Positions 1 through 6,777 are shown, numbered from the stretch's first letter. The stretch is 6,954 bases of DNA from Pseudomonadota bacterium (GCA_023386515.1 JAEWJQ010000223.1:1-6954); one strand, 5' to 3'. Notes: generated from the letters alone by a model not told the origin. Translations and numbers: made by a program.

Positions 1-2550
1 GGGCGCGACCAGCCGCACCGTCACCAGCAGCCGCCCGAGCAGTCGATAGGCGTCGGCGAAACCAGAGGGAACGAGCCCGCGCGCGATCAACGCGTCGATC
101 GCCACCGCCAGCCGCGGGTCGAAGCCCGTGCGCGCGCGCAGCTGGGCAACATGGACGGCGAATTCCAGATCGACCAATCCGCCGGGCAGCAGCTTGGCAT
201 CGAGTGGCCCGGCCGGCGGCTTGTGTCGCGCCATCTCGATGCGCATCGTCCGCGCGTCGGCCGTGATGTCGCGCACCGGCCGGGTGCCCACCAGTACGTC
301 GCGGATCACCGCCGCCGCCGCCGCCCGCGCCGCCGGCGTGCCGAACACCGGCCGGGCGCGGGTCAGCGCCATATGTTCCCAGGTCCACGCCTCCTCGCGC
401 TGGTAGCGGGCATAACTGTCGAGACTGACGACCAAAGGCCCCTGGGTACCGGACGGGCGCAGCCGCGTGTCGACCGGATAGAGCGGTCCGGCGGCGGTCG
501 GCACGGACAGGGCCGCGCTGATCCGTTGCGCCAGGCGATTGTAGTAAAGCGTCGCGCCGAGCGGCCGTGAGCCATCGGATTCAGCATGGAAGTCGCCGGT
601 GAACAGATAGACGAGATCGAGATCGGAGGCGTGGGTCAGCGCCTCGCCGCCGAGCCGGCCGTAGGCGAGGATCAGCAATTCGCTGTCGGGCACGCGGCCG
701 TGCGCACGCGCGAACTCCTCCACCGTCGCTGCGGCCAGCGTTTCCACCGCCGCCTCCGCCAGCCGGGCATAACCGGCGGCGACGTCGAGCGGATCGGCCG
801 CGCCGGCCACGATCTGGCAGCCGAGCGCGAACCGCCGCTCGCCGACGACGCGGCGGACCTGGTCGAGCAAAGCCTGGTAATCGGCGGCGTCGCCGCGCCG
901 CATCTCCGTGACCAAGTCCTTGACGGTGCCGAGCGGATCGAAGGCGCTGGCGTCGATCAGCCCGTCGATCAGTTCCGGCCGCAGGGCGAGGGCGTCGGCG
1001 AGCGCGGGCGCGTGGCTGAGGATGGTGGCGAGCAACGCGGCGAGGCCGGGCCGCGCCTCGAGCAGGCGCAGGATGTTGATCGCGCTCGGCAGCCGTTCGA
1101 GCATCCGGTCAAGCCGCAGCAGGGCGGCCGCCGGATCGGGCGCCTCCGCCAGTGCCGGCATCAGCACCGGCAGCACCGCCTCCAGCGCATCGCGCGCCGC
1201 CGGGCTTCGCAGCGCCGGATAGCGCCCGCCCCGCCAGGTCGCGACCGCCGCCGCCGCCGCGTCGCTGTCGGCGAATCCGGCGCGGCCGAGATCGGTGGCG
1301 AGGGCGACCGGATCGTGAGCGAGCCGCGTGCCGCCCGCATCGTCGAGCGTGTCGTAGAGCCGCCCGACCCGGGCGACATCGTCGCGCAGCAAAGCGAGCA
1401 GCGCCGCGCCATCGGCGACGCCGTGCAGCCGGGCGACGCCATCCAGCGCCGGCCCGGTCGGCAGTGCATGCGTCTGGCGGTCGTCGACCATCTGCAACCG
1501 ATGCTCGATCGTGCGCAGCCTAGTATAGGCATCGGTGAGCAACACCGCGTCCACCGGGTCGACCCAGCCCGCCGCCGCCAGCCGCGCCAACGCCTCGCGC
1601 GTCGCGGGCGCGCGCAATGCGGCATCGCGGCCGCCGTGGATCAGCTGGTGGATCTGCGCGAAGAATTCGATCTCGCGAATCCCGCCCCGCCCGCGTTTCA
1701 GATCGTAGCCGGGGCCGAACGCCTGGCCGCTGGCATAATGATCGCGGATCCGGCGTGACAGGTCGCGGATCTCGCGCACCGCGCCGAAATCGAGGCCCCG
1801 CCGCCAGACAAAGGGTCGGATAGCGTCGAGAAAGCCGTCGCCGAGGACGATATCGCCCGCCGCGCTGCGCGCCCGGATGAAGGCGGCGCGCTCCCAGGTC
1901 AGCGCCTGCGATTCATAATGGCTGATCGCGCCGAGCAGCGGAACCGCGATCGGCGTCACCTCCGCCGCCGGGCGCAGCCGCAGGTCGACGCGCAGCACAT
2001 AGCCATCGCCGTCGCGCGTCTGCAGCAGGTCGACGACGCGTTTGGCGATCCGCACCGCCGCCTCCTCCGGCTCCTCGCGCGCCCGATGCGGCAGGGTCAT
2101 CGGGTCGAAGATCAGGATCGGGTCGACGTCGGAAGAATAATTGAGCTCGTGGCTACCCAATTTGCCGAGCGCGATCGCGGCAAAGCCGAGCGGCGCCGCA
2201 TCCAGATAGCGCTCGGCAATCGCGGCGGCGATGGCGGTGTCGAGGGCATGATCGGCAAAGTCGCTGAGCCGGCGGGTGACGGTGGTCAGGTCGGCAACGC
2301 CGGCGAGATCGTCGATCGCCGCCGACAGGGCCAGCGCCTGCCGCTGCCAGCGCAACCGCCGGCCGACGGGCATGGCCGGATCGACCACGGCCGCGTCGCA
2401 CCAGTCGAGCGTACCGGTGACGGCGCGCTCCTCCCAATCGGGATGCCGGGTCAGGATGGTTGCAAGAAACGGCGCATGATCGCGCGCGCGCCGGACCGCC
2501 TCGACGCGGGCAGCCCGCTGGGATGGGAAATCAAGCCCTTCGTTTATCAC
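1..2550 (-). CDS. glnE: Bifunctional glutamine synthetase adenylyltransferase / adenylyl-removing enzyme (C-terminus missing)
   Basis: GlnE adenylylates glutamine synthetase when nitrogen is plentiful and removes AMP when it is scarce, in the cytoplasm and under PII control. The minus strand is open for 850 codons from a GTG at 2550 to the window edge. The family's duplicated layout is clear. The N-terminal (adenylyl-removing) nucleotidyltransferase half has KLGSHELNYSSDVD at residues 130-143, with the metal-binding D141/D143, followed by RVDLRLRP and GRGGIREIEFF (287-297). The C-terminal (adenylylating) half repeats this with GRLGGEALTHASDLD (631-645, D643/D645), DTRLRP (694-699) and GGLVDLEF (790-797). 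The visible end (FADAYRLLGRLLVTVRLVAP) looks close to the true C-terminus; family members run about 900-1000 residues. The GTG start was chosen because the frame has a stop at 2583-2581 and no other good start before residue 50; its Shine-Dalgarno is weak. P144 replaces the usual hydrophobic residue after the first DxD. No functional link to the stress genes is evident. Confidence 0.95.
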   Translation of the reverse strand, partial: MINEGLDFPSQRAARVEAVRRARDHAPFLATILTRHPDWEERAVTGTLDWCDAAVVDPAMPVGRRLRWQRQALALSAAIDDLAGVADLTTVTRRLSDFADHALDTAIAAAIAERYLDAAPLGFAAIALGKLGSHELNYSSDVDPILIFDPMTLPHRAREEPEEAAVRIAKRVVDLLQTRDGDGYVLRVDLRLRPAAEVTPIAVPLLGAISHYESQALTWERAAFIRARSAAGDIVLGDGFLDAIRPFVWRRGLDFGAVREIRDLSRRIRDHYASGQAFGPGYDLKRGRGGIREIEFFAQIHQLIHGGRDAALRAPATREALARLAAAGWVDPVDAVLLTDAYTRLRTIEHRLQMVDDRQTHALPTGPALDGVARLHGVADGAALLALLRDDVARVGRLYDTLDDAGGTRLAHDPVALATDLGRAGFADSDAAAAAVATWRGGRYPALRSPAARDALEAVLPVLMPALAEAPDPAAALLRLDRMLERLPSAINILRLLEARPGLAALLATILSHAPALADALALRPELIDGLIDASAFDPLGTVKDLVTEMRRGDAADYQALLDQVRRVVGERRFALGCQIVAGAADPLDVAAGYARLAEAAVETLAAATVEEFARAHGRVPDSELLILAYGRLGGEALTHASDLDLVYLFTGDFHAESDGSRPLGATLYYNRLAQRISAALSVPTAAGPLYPVDTRLRPSGTQGPLVVSLDSYARYQREEAWTWEHMALTRARPVFGTPAARAAAAAVIRDVLVGTRPVRDITADARTMRIEMARHKPPAGPLDAKLLPGGLVDLEFAVHVAQLRARTGFDPRLAVAIDALIARGLVPSGFADAYRLLGRLLVTVRLVAP

Positions 2551-2590
2551 GATATTTCGCCATGCCTTCGTAGCCAGCCATCACAAGCGC

Positions 2591-2615
2591 GCAACATTTC
2601 ACCTGATTGCTCGTT
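2591..2615 (+). promoter_or_regulatory. Possible sigma-EcfG promoter of the NepR-like ORF
   Basis: GCAAC (2591-2595), 16 bases, then CGTT (2612-2615) matches the known alphaproteobacterial GSR promoter pattern GGAAC-N16/17-CGTT with one mismatch in the -35. A start of transcription a few bases past the -10 would fall almost on the ATG at 2625, giving a leaderless or nearly leaderless mRNA. This would explain why no Shine-Dalgarno precedes that ATG. A one-mismatch hit can occur by chance, so this is tentative. Confidence 0.35.
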
Positions 2616-2624
2616 GATGATGGC

Positions 2625-2795
2625 ATGACCCTGGCCGCGCATCATCCCGAAAAGCAGCGTCGTGGCGACTATGTCGTCCGTCCGCCGCGCGCGACCGATA
2701 CGATCGGGCATACGCTGCGCGGCATCTTTGGCGATCATGGCGTGCCGGAGGATATGGCTCGCCTGTTGGGGCAGCTGGATCGCGTCACGCACTGA
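2625..2795 (+). CDS. Small NepR-like protein (putative second anti-sigma factor)
   Basis: This is a 56-residue soluble protein, ATG to TGA, transcribed away from glnE and convergent with ecfG. The first 25 residues are basic and look disordered. The rest, TDTIGHTLRGIFGDHG then VPEDMARLLGQLDR, lines up with the two-helix NepR core encoded at 4956-5135 (DMGAALRSAYQRTVDEH then VPDEMLDLLNKLA). Shared positions are G, LR, an aromatic, VP, an acidic residue, M, LL and L; the turn between the helices is about three residues shorter. NepR family members bind EcfG sigma factors and the sigma-like domain of PhyR, so a role as an accessory anti-sigma factor is inferred from resemblance only. A longer start (TTG at 2607) adds six residues. 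Codon third positions are GC-rich like those of the neighbours. An ORF on the opposite strand is judged a shadow. It could instead be an unrelated conserved small protein. Confidence 0.6.
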   Translation: MTLAAHHPEKQRRGDYVVRPPRATDTIGHTLRGIFGDHGVPEDMARLLGQLDRVTH

Positions 2796-2910
2796 TCCCG
2801 CTAGGCGGCGACTGGCGATCCGCTTGCGATGCCGCGCGCGTTTTGTGACCTCGGCGACTCACCCCATAGCGAGGAGGAACGGCGGCAGGGGAACGCAATG
2901 GCGACGAAGA

Positions 2911-2930
2911 GCGGGCAGCGGACCGCCCGC
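2911..2930 (-). terminator. Hairpin just after ecfG, possible terminator
   Basis: The arms GCGGGC (2911-2916) and GCCCGC (2925-2930) form a perfect 6-bp GC stem with an 8-base loop, 6 bases beyond the ecfG stop codon. On the minus strand only a short, weak T-containing stretch (TCTTCG) follows the stem, so intrinsic termination would be weak. It lies between convergent genes, where a terminator is expected. Confidence 0.4.
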
Positions 2931-2936
2931 CCCCCC

Positions 2937-3587
2937 TCAATGGCCGCGGCTGAGCTCGTCGACCTCGCCCATGATCGTGTCGAGCGCGGTCTTGCTCGTA
3001 TCGGTCTCGTGCTCGCGCCGCGACGGCAGGGCACCGTCGTTGAGGATATTCTCCAGCGCGACCCGGCCGCGCGCGACGCGGCTCTTGATCGTGCCGACCG
3101 CGACCTGACAGATCTCTGCCGCTTCTTCGTAAGCGAAGCCGCCGGCACCGACCAGGATCAGCGCCTCACGCTGCGGCTGCGGCAGGTGCATCAGCGCCCG
3201 CTGCATGTCGCCCAGCTCGACGTGACGATCCTGGCTGGCTGGTGCCGCAAGGATGCGGTCCGCGACCAGATCGTCCCATTCGCCCTTGAAGCGCGCGCGA
3301 CGCATCTGCGACAGATATAGGTTGCGCAGGATGATGAAGGTCCAGGCGCGCATGTTGGTGCCGGCCTGGAAGCGCTTGCGCGCCGCCCATGCCTTCAGCA
3401 GCGTTTCCTGCACCAGATCATCGGCGAGGTCGCGGCTGCCAGACAGCGAGCGGCCGAACGCGCGCAGATGCGGAATGACCTGCGCCAACTGCGTTTTGAA
3501 TTCGGGGTCGGAGAGCGCGACATGCTCGACGACCGGCGCCTGCGCGTCGTCGTCGTCATAATCGTCGCGCGGTGCAGGCTGGGTCAT
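2937..3587 (-). CDS. ecfG: General stress response ECF sigma factor EcfG
   Basis: This 216-residue ECF sigma factor directs RNA polymerase to GSR promoters (GGAAC-N16/17-CGTT) and is held inactive by NepR until PhyR-P removes it. Region 2 spans about residues 36-103, with region 2.2 at 53-67 (DLADDLVQETLLKAW) and the DNA-melting region 2.3 around NMRAWTFIILRNLYLSQMRR. Region 4 spans about 126-181, with PQPQREALILVGAGGFAYEE leading into the helix-turn-helix (AAEICQVAVGTIKSRVARGR). The N-terminus carries an acidic patch (DDYDDDD, 8-14), and about 35 residues follow region 4. ATG 3587 was chosen because it begins a typical MTQPAP start; a TTG 23 codons upstream (3656) lies inside the leader inverted repeats and would add an unrelated extension. 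It follows the small membrane protein ORF by 109 bp and converges on the NepR-like ORF. I found no good EcfG promoter directly upstream, so it may be read through from phyR or use another promoter. Confidence 0.93.
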   Translation of the reverse strand: MTQPAPRDDYDDDDAQAPVVEHVALSDPEFKTQLAQVIPHLRAFGRSLSGSRDLADDLVQETLLKAWAARKRFQAGTNMRAWTFIILRNLYLSQMRRARFKGEWDDLVADRILAAPASQDRHVELGDMQRALMHLPQPQREALILVGAGGFAYEEAAEICQVAVGTIKSRVARGRVALENILNDGALPSRREHETDTSKTALDTIMGEVDELSRGH

Positions 3588-3603
3588 GCAATTCCGTTCG
3601 AAG

Positions 3604-3648
3604 CCGGGGCCAGATCTGCCGCCTTGAAAACGGAAGATAAGGCCCCGG
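3604..3648 (-). repeat. Inverted repeat in the ecfG leader
   Basis: CCGGGGCC (3604-3611) and GGCCCCGG (3641-3648) are perfect 8-base complements separated by 29 bases. In an mRNA crossing this region they could form a stable GC stem ending 16 bases upstream of the ecfG ATG. It may act as a leader structure affecting translation, or it may be the remains of an operator. Function is inferred from position only. Confidence 0.4.
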
Positions 3649-3649
3649 A

Positions 3650-3663
3650 CTGGCAAATGCCAG
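3650..3663. promoter_or_regulatory. 14-bp palindrome upstream of ecfG, operator-like
   Basis: CTGGCAAATGCCAG is a perfect inverted repeat (arms CTGGCA/TGCCAG, 2-base centre), 62 bases upstream of the ecfG start and directly beside the GC-rich inverted repeat. Its size and symmetry fit a dimeric repressor site, but I recognise no specific regulator. Confidence 0.3.
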
Positions 3664-3696
3664 AAGGTTGGCGGCGAAAGTCGCGCAGCGCGCCGA

Positions 3697-3834
3697 TCAA
3701 CGCAGGATCAGGAAGGCGAAGATCGCGATGATCAGCACCAGCGATATGCCGAGGACATATCGCGTCACGCCCGGTGTCGACCCGGCGCGGGCCTCGGTGG
3801 TCGTCACATGCATAGCATCGTCTGGATCAGCCAT
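3697..3834 (-). CDS. Small single-pass membrane protein, unknown function
   Basis: This 45-residue ORF runs from ATG 3834 to TGA 3697 in the gap between phyR and ecfG on the same strand. The N-terminal 25 residues are polar and partly acidic (MADPDDAMHV...). Residues 26-44 (YVLGISLVLIIAIFAFLIL) form one hydrophobic helix ending in a single Arg at the C-terminus, so it is probably a tail-anchored-type protein with a short cytoplasmic domain. It starts 50 bp after the phyR stop and is followed by ecfG, suggesting co-transcription. The GGGGG about 12 bases before the ATG is a poorly placed Shine-Dalgarno; ATG codon 8 is an alternative start. I do not recognise a family. The position invites a role in stress signalling, but that is inference. 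Confidence 0.6.
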   Translation of the reverse strand: MADPDDAMHVTTTEARAGSTPGVTRYVLGISLVLIIAIFAFLILR

Positions 3835-3884
3835 GTCGCAATAACCCCCGAGTTCCGTTTTGGGTCCGTAACTTTCGTCTGTCC

Positions 3885-4691
3885 TCAGACGGTGGCGGGG
3901 ATGGTCGCCTCGTCGAAGAACAGCGCCTGACTGATCGCCGCCTTCACCGTCGAGCGCTGGAACGGCTTGGTGATCAGGAAGGTCGGCTCCGGCCGCTCGC
4001 CGGTCAGCAACCGCTCGGGGAAGGCGGTGATGAAGATCACCGGCACCTCGAATTCGGCCAGGATGTCCTTGACCGCATCGATACCCGAACTGTCGTCGGC
4101 GAGCTGGATGTCGGCGAGCACCAGACCCGGCCGGTCCTCCATCGCCAACGCCACCGCCTCGTCGCGGGTGACGGCGACACCGGTCACCTCATGGCCGAGA
4201 TCGCGGACGATCGTCTCGATATCCATCGCGATGATCGGTTCGTCCTCGATGATCAGGACGCGGGCGCGGGTCTGCTTCTCGATCTCGGCCAAAGCCTCGG
4301 CGACAAGGCTCTCGACCTCGCTGGTGTCGACTTCGATCAGATAGGCCGCGTCTTCCGGCGTGAAGCCTTCCATCGCGGTGAGCAGCAGCGCCTGGCGCGA
4401 CAAGGGCGTCATCCGCGACAGGCGGGCACGGGCCACCGCTTCCGTCCCCTCGGCATCGCTGGCCGACGTCTCCTCGGCGCCGTCGACATTGGCCGAGGCC
4501 CAGATGCCCTGAAACATACGGTACAGGCCCAGACGCGGATCGACATCGCGCGGGAACTGATCGGGCGCGGCGACGATCGCCTCCAGCGTGGCACGGACAT
4601 ATTTGTCGCCCTGGTGCTGGCTGCCGGTCAATGCCCGGCCGTAGCGCCGCAGAAATGGAAGATGCGGTGCGAGTTGCTGTCCAAGCGACAT
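3885..4691 (-). CDS. phyR: General stress response regulator PhyR (sigma-like output domain plus receiver)
   Basis: This 268-residue anti-anti-sigma factor is the switch of the general stress response. Residues 1-140 form an ECF sigma-like domain with degenerate region 2 (LPFLRRYGRALTGSQHQGDKYV) and region 4 (MTPLSRQALLLTAMEGFTPEDAAYLI), which does not bind DNA but captures NepR. Residues 143-260 are a receiver domain (RVLIIEDEPIIAMDIE) with acidic pocket D150/E151, phosphoacceptor D194 (LADIQLAD), switch residue T222 (FITAF) and K242 (ITKPF). D194 is the same number I recall for the phosphorylation site of Sphingomonas Fr1 PhyR. All catalytic residues are intact. The ATG at 4691 is preceded by AGGGAGTG 10 bases upstream. 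It is divergent from nepR-phyP, and the shared intergenic region holds a symmetric GSR promoter element. Confidence 0.97.
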   Translation of the reverse strand: MSLGQQLAPHLPFLRRYGRALTGSQHQGDKYVRATLEAIVAAPDQFPRDVDPRLGLYRMFQGIWASANVDGAEETSASDAEGTEAVARARLSRMTPLSRQALLLTAMEGFTPEDAAYLIEVDTSEVESLVAEALAEIEKQTRARVLIIEDEPIIAMDIETIVRDLGHEVTGVAVTRDEAVALAMEDRPGLVLADIQLADDSSGIDAVKDILAEFEVPVIFITAFPERLLTGERPEPTFLITKPFQRSTVKAAISQALFFDEATIPATV

Positions 4692-4817
4692 GGGTCGTGT
4701 TCACTCCCTGATAGAACCAGCGGGCCCGATAGGTGATGGGGGACCCGCGGCTTTGCAACAATGTTTGTCGAAGAACCCAGCCGCCCCCGTGGACCTGCGG
4801 AATTTTCGCGCGTCGTT

Positions 4818-4845
4818 GGAACCATCGACCGTCGATTTGGTTTCC
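4818..4845. promoter_or_regulatory. Sigma-EcfG promoter for nepR-phyP, near-palindromic and possibly bidirectional
   Basis: On the plus strand GGAAC (4818-4822), 16 bases and GGTT (4839-4842) follow the GSR pattern GGAAC-N16/17-CGTT with one mismatch, about 110 bases before the nepR start. On the minus strand GGAAA (4845-4841), 17 bases and GGTT (4823-4820) give a second, weaker match facing phyR. The whole block is nearly symmetric around ATCGACCGTCGAT. The plus-strand promoter is the firmer call and implies positive autoregulation of the nepR-phyP arm; the minus-strand reading is inference. Confidence 0.65.
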
Positions 4846-4955
4846 TCGGCGATCGGATGCGATTATGTCGCCGGCGAGTGCGACGGATCGTGCCGTTCGC
4901 TATTATGTGTGCGTGGATTGCCCAGGTCGCGGTGCCGGGCCACCAGGGGGACGTT

Positions 4956-5135
4956 TTGGACTTGGCCAGCGACAAGCAACAGAGCGACAAGGACCGGAAC
5001 ACGTCTTCGCAGAATTCACCCAAGGTCCAGAGCAAGGATCGTGACATGGGCGCGGCGCTCCGCTCCGCCTATCAAAGGACGGTGGACGAGCATGTTCCCG
5101 ACGAAATGCTCGACCTGTTGAACAAGCTGGCCTAA
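4956..5135 (+). CDS. nepR: Anti-sigma factor NepR
   Basis: This 59-residue protein binds and inactivates EcfG and is sequestered by phosphorylated PhyR. Residues 1-30 are polar, rich in Ser, Lys, Asp and Gln, and likely disordered. The conserved two-helix core follows: helix 1 around MGAALRSAYQRTVDEH (31-46) and helix 2 VPDEMLDLLNKLA (47-59), the signature NepR arrangement. The frame is open back to an ATG at 4761, but that start would place the EcfG promoter inside the gene and add an unrelated hydrophobic extension. The TTG at 4956 is preceded by AGGGGGA (4945-4951) with a 4-base gap and gives the usual NepR length. GTG 4932 and TTG 4962 are alternatives. The stop codon is 11 bases before the phyP ATG, so the two genes form an operon divergent from phyR. 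Confidence 0.92.
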   Translation: MDLASDKQQSDKDRNTSSQNSPKVQSKDRDMGAALRSAYQRTVDEHVPDEMLDLLNKLA

Positions 5136-5148
5136 GCGGAGGGGGCAT
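5135..5148 (+). promoter_or_regulatory. phyP ribosome binding site and start, candidate sRNA target
   Basis: The very G-rich Shine-Dalgarno GGAGGGGG (5138-5145) sits one base before the phyP ATG. The segment AGCGG-A-GGGGGCAT is complementary to the loop at 6846-6858 of the downstream sRNA candidate: 13 Watson-Crick pairs with A5140 bulged, and two more G-U pairs possible at 5149-5150. The strong Shine-Dalgarno itself supports the chosen phyP start. Confidence 0.5.
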
Positions 5149-6739
5149 GGCCTCCTCGATCGACGCAGCCGCCACGACCCGCCGGGCGGCGATGGCACCG
5201 GTTTCCGCATTGTCGCGGCTGCCGACCGGGGCGAAGCTGTTCATCACCCTCTCCATCGCGCTCTTGCTGCTCGCGCTGATCGCGATCGGCGCGACGCTGC
5301 AGACCGGCCGCCTGGCGGATTCCGAAGTGCGCGCGCGCCTGCGCATCGCTGCCAACGAAAGTGCGCGCAATATTTCCATCGAGCTGTCGGGCGACATCAA
5401 TGCCCTGCGGGTCGCGGTCGCCGCGCTGCGCGGCGATCCCGCCGACGCGCCGAGTTGCGCGCGCGCCCAGGGGGTGTTCGCCCAGCAGGCGACGATCGGC
5501 ACGCGTTTCTCGATCGTCGATCGCAACGGCCGCCTGCTGTGCGGCGTGCCGCTCGATGCGCGCATCCCGGACGATCGCGACGATCCGGTGGACGTCCGCA
5601 TTCTCAACCACCGCGGCCTGGTGGTCACCGTCGCCGCGCCGGGTGGCGCTCCGGTGGCGCGCGTGCTGTTCCCGACGGCATTCCTGGCAAGGCTCGTCGG
5701 CTCGGGCAGCCGCGCCATGCCGCTCGGCACTGCGCTGATCGATGAGGATCATAATCTCGAGCTGACGACGATCCCCGGCCAAGGACCGCTAGAGCGCACC
5801 GAGACGGTACAGACCGATCTCGGCCTCGGCGGCCTGCAGCTCCGCACCAGCATCCGCAGCGCGCCGATCACCTCGTCCTTCCTCGTCGCGCTGCTCCTGC
5901 CGCTGCTCATGTGGGCGGCGGCGGCGGGCCTGTCCTGGTTCGTCGTCGATCGGCTGCTGATCCGCCCGCTGCGCCTGCTGCGCGCCAGTGTCGCGGCCTA
6001 TACGCCGGGGGAAGTGATCGATCCCGGCAAGCTCGGCCCGCTGCCGGCGCAGGAAATTCGCGAACTCGGGGACACGTTCCGCGCGATCAGTCGCACCGTC
6101 GCGCTGCATGAGGCGGGCCTGGCCGATGCGGTGGTGCGTCAGACCAAGTTGACGCGCGAGGTCCACCATCGCGTCAAGAACAACCTCCAGGTCATTTCCA
6201 GCCTGATCAACTTCCATGCGCGCGGCGCACCCAGCGCCGATGCGACCGCGGCCTATGCCTCGATCCAGCGTCGCGTCGACGCGCTGGCCGTCGTCCACCG
6301 CATCCATTTCGCCGAGATGGAGGAGAACCGCGGCCTCAACCTGCGGTCGGTGATCGGCGAGCTCGCCTCCAACATCCGGGCCACCGCGCCCGAGGGCGCC
6401 GGCAGCCTGCACATCGCGCTCGATGTCGACCCGTTCCTGGTCAACCAGGACGTCGCCGTCGCGGTCGCCTTCCTGGTCACCGAGACGATCGAGCTGGCGA
6501 TGACCTGCGACCCCGCCGCGCAGATCCGCGTTGCCGTCAAGCCGGGGGACGAGGAAAAGCGTGCGAAGCTGCGCGTCGTGTCGCGGGCCTTCGTCGAAAG
6601 CGAAACCCTCACGCATCTGCTCTCCACCCGCTATGGCCGCGTCATGGAGGGCTTGTCACGCCAGCTGCGCACGCCGCTCCACCACGACCCGATGACCGGT
6701 GCCTATGAGATCGCCTTCCCCGTGATGGGTCGCGACTGA
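5147..6739 (+). CDS. phyP: PhyP-type HisKA_2 sensor protein with degenerate ATPase domain (PhyR phosphatase)
   Basis: This 530-residue inner-membrane protein has TM1 at about 30-51 (KLFITLSIALLLLALIAIG), an extracytoplasmic sensor domain at about 52-242, TM2 at about 243-267, a HAMP-like linker to about 320, a HisKA_2 dimerisation domain (REVHHRVKNNLQVISSL, acceptor-equivalent His 341) and a C-terminal HATPase-like region (about 425-528). The HisKA_2 half is textbook. The ATPase half is not: the N-box position reads AFLVTETIELAMTC rather than the usual NELxTNAxKHA, and where DxGxG is expected there is only LRVVSRAFVESE. This argues against kinase activity. PhyP of Sphingomonas Fr1, encoded beside phyR, is known as a negative regulator of PhyR thought to act as a phosphatase, and this gene matches in position and domain type. 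Two cysteines (C104, C132) in the sensor domain could pair. It is co-transcribed with nepR. Confidence 0.9.
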   Translation: MASSIDAAATTRRAAMAPVSALSRLPTGAKLFITLSIALLLLALIAIGATLQTGRLADSEVRARLRIAANESARNISIELSGDINALRVAVAALRGDPADAPSCARAQGVFAQQATIGTRFSIVDRNGRLLCGVPLDARIPDDRDDPVDVRILNHRGLVVTVAAPGGAPVARVLFPTAFLARLVGSGSRAMPLGTALIDEDHNLELTTIPGQGPLERTETVQTDLGLGGLQLRTSIRSAPITSSFLVALLLPLLMWAAAAGLSWFVVDRLLIRPLRLLRASVAAYTPGEVIDPGKLGPLPAQEIRELGDTFRAISRTVALHEAGLADAVVRQTKLTREVHHRVKNNLQVISSLINFHARGAPSADATAAYASIQRRVDALAVVHRIHFAEMEENRGLNLRSVIGELASNIRATAPEGAGSLHIALDVDPFLVNQDVAVAVAFLVTETIELAMTCDPAAQIRVAVKPGDEEKRAKLRVVSRAFVESETLTHLLSTRYGRVMEGLSRQLRTPLHHDPMTGAYEIAFPVMGRD

Positions 6740-6777
6740 TCGCGAGACGGTACGCACGCGCACCGACCAAAAAAGAT

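Noticed and set aside
586..1758. Long plus-strand ORF of 390 codons, and similar plus-strand ORFs at 151-570 and 1918-2628
   Set aside because: They lie antisense to glnE, whose frame carries clear conserved motifs throughout; high GC leaves the opposite strand open. Their products are Arg/Gln-rich with no recognisable domain.
2547..2792. Minus-strand 81-codon ORF between glnE and ecfG
   Set aside because: Opposes the NepR-like ORF, has unremarkable composition, and overlaps the start of glnE out of frame without a ribosome binding site.
2829..3320. Plus-strand ORF preceded by AGGAGGAA at 2873-2880
   Set aside because: The purine-rich stretch is about 20 bases from the nearest ATG, and the frame runs antisense through ecfG.
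3853..3857. Minus-strand GGAAC upstream of the small membrane ORF as an EcfG -35
   Set aside because: No CGTT-like -10 at 16 or 17 bases; the expected position reads CATG at the ORF start.
4761..4955. N-terminal extension of nepR from ATG 4761
   Set aside because: It would contain the EcfG promoter at 4818-4842, encodes Arg-rich and hydrophobic sequence foreign to NepR, and a good ribosome binding site precedes TTG 4956.
5789..6616. Minus-strand ORF of 275 codons, and another at 5132-5782
   Set aside because: Shadows of phyP, which has convincing transmembrane segments and a HisKA_2 domain on the plus strand.
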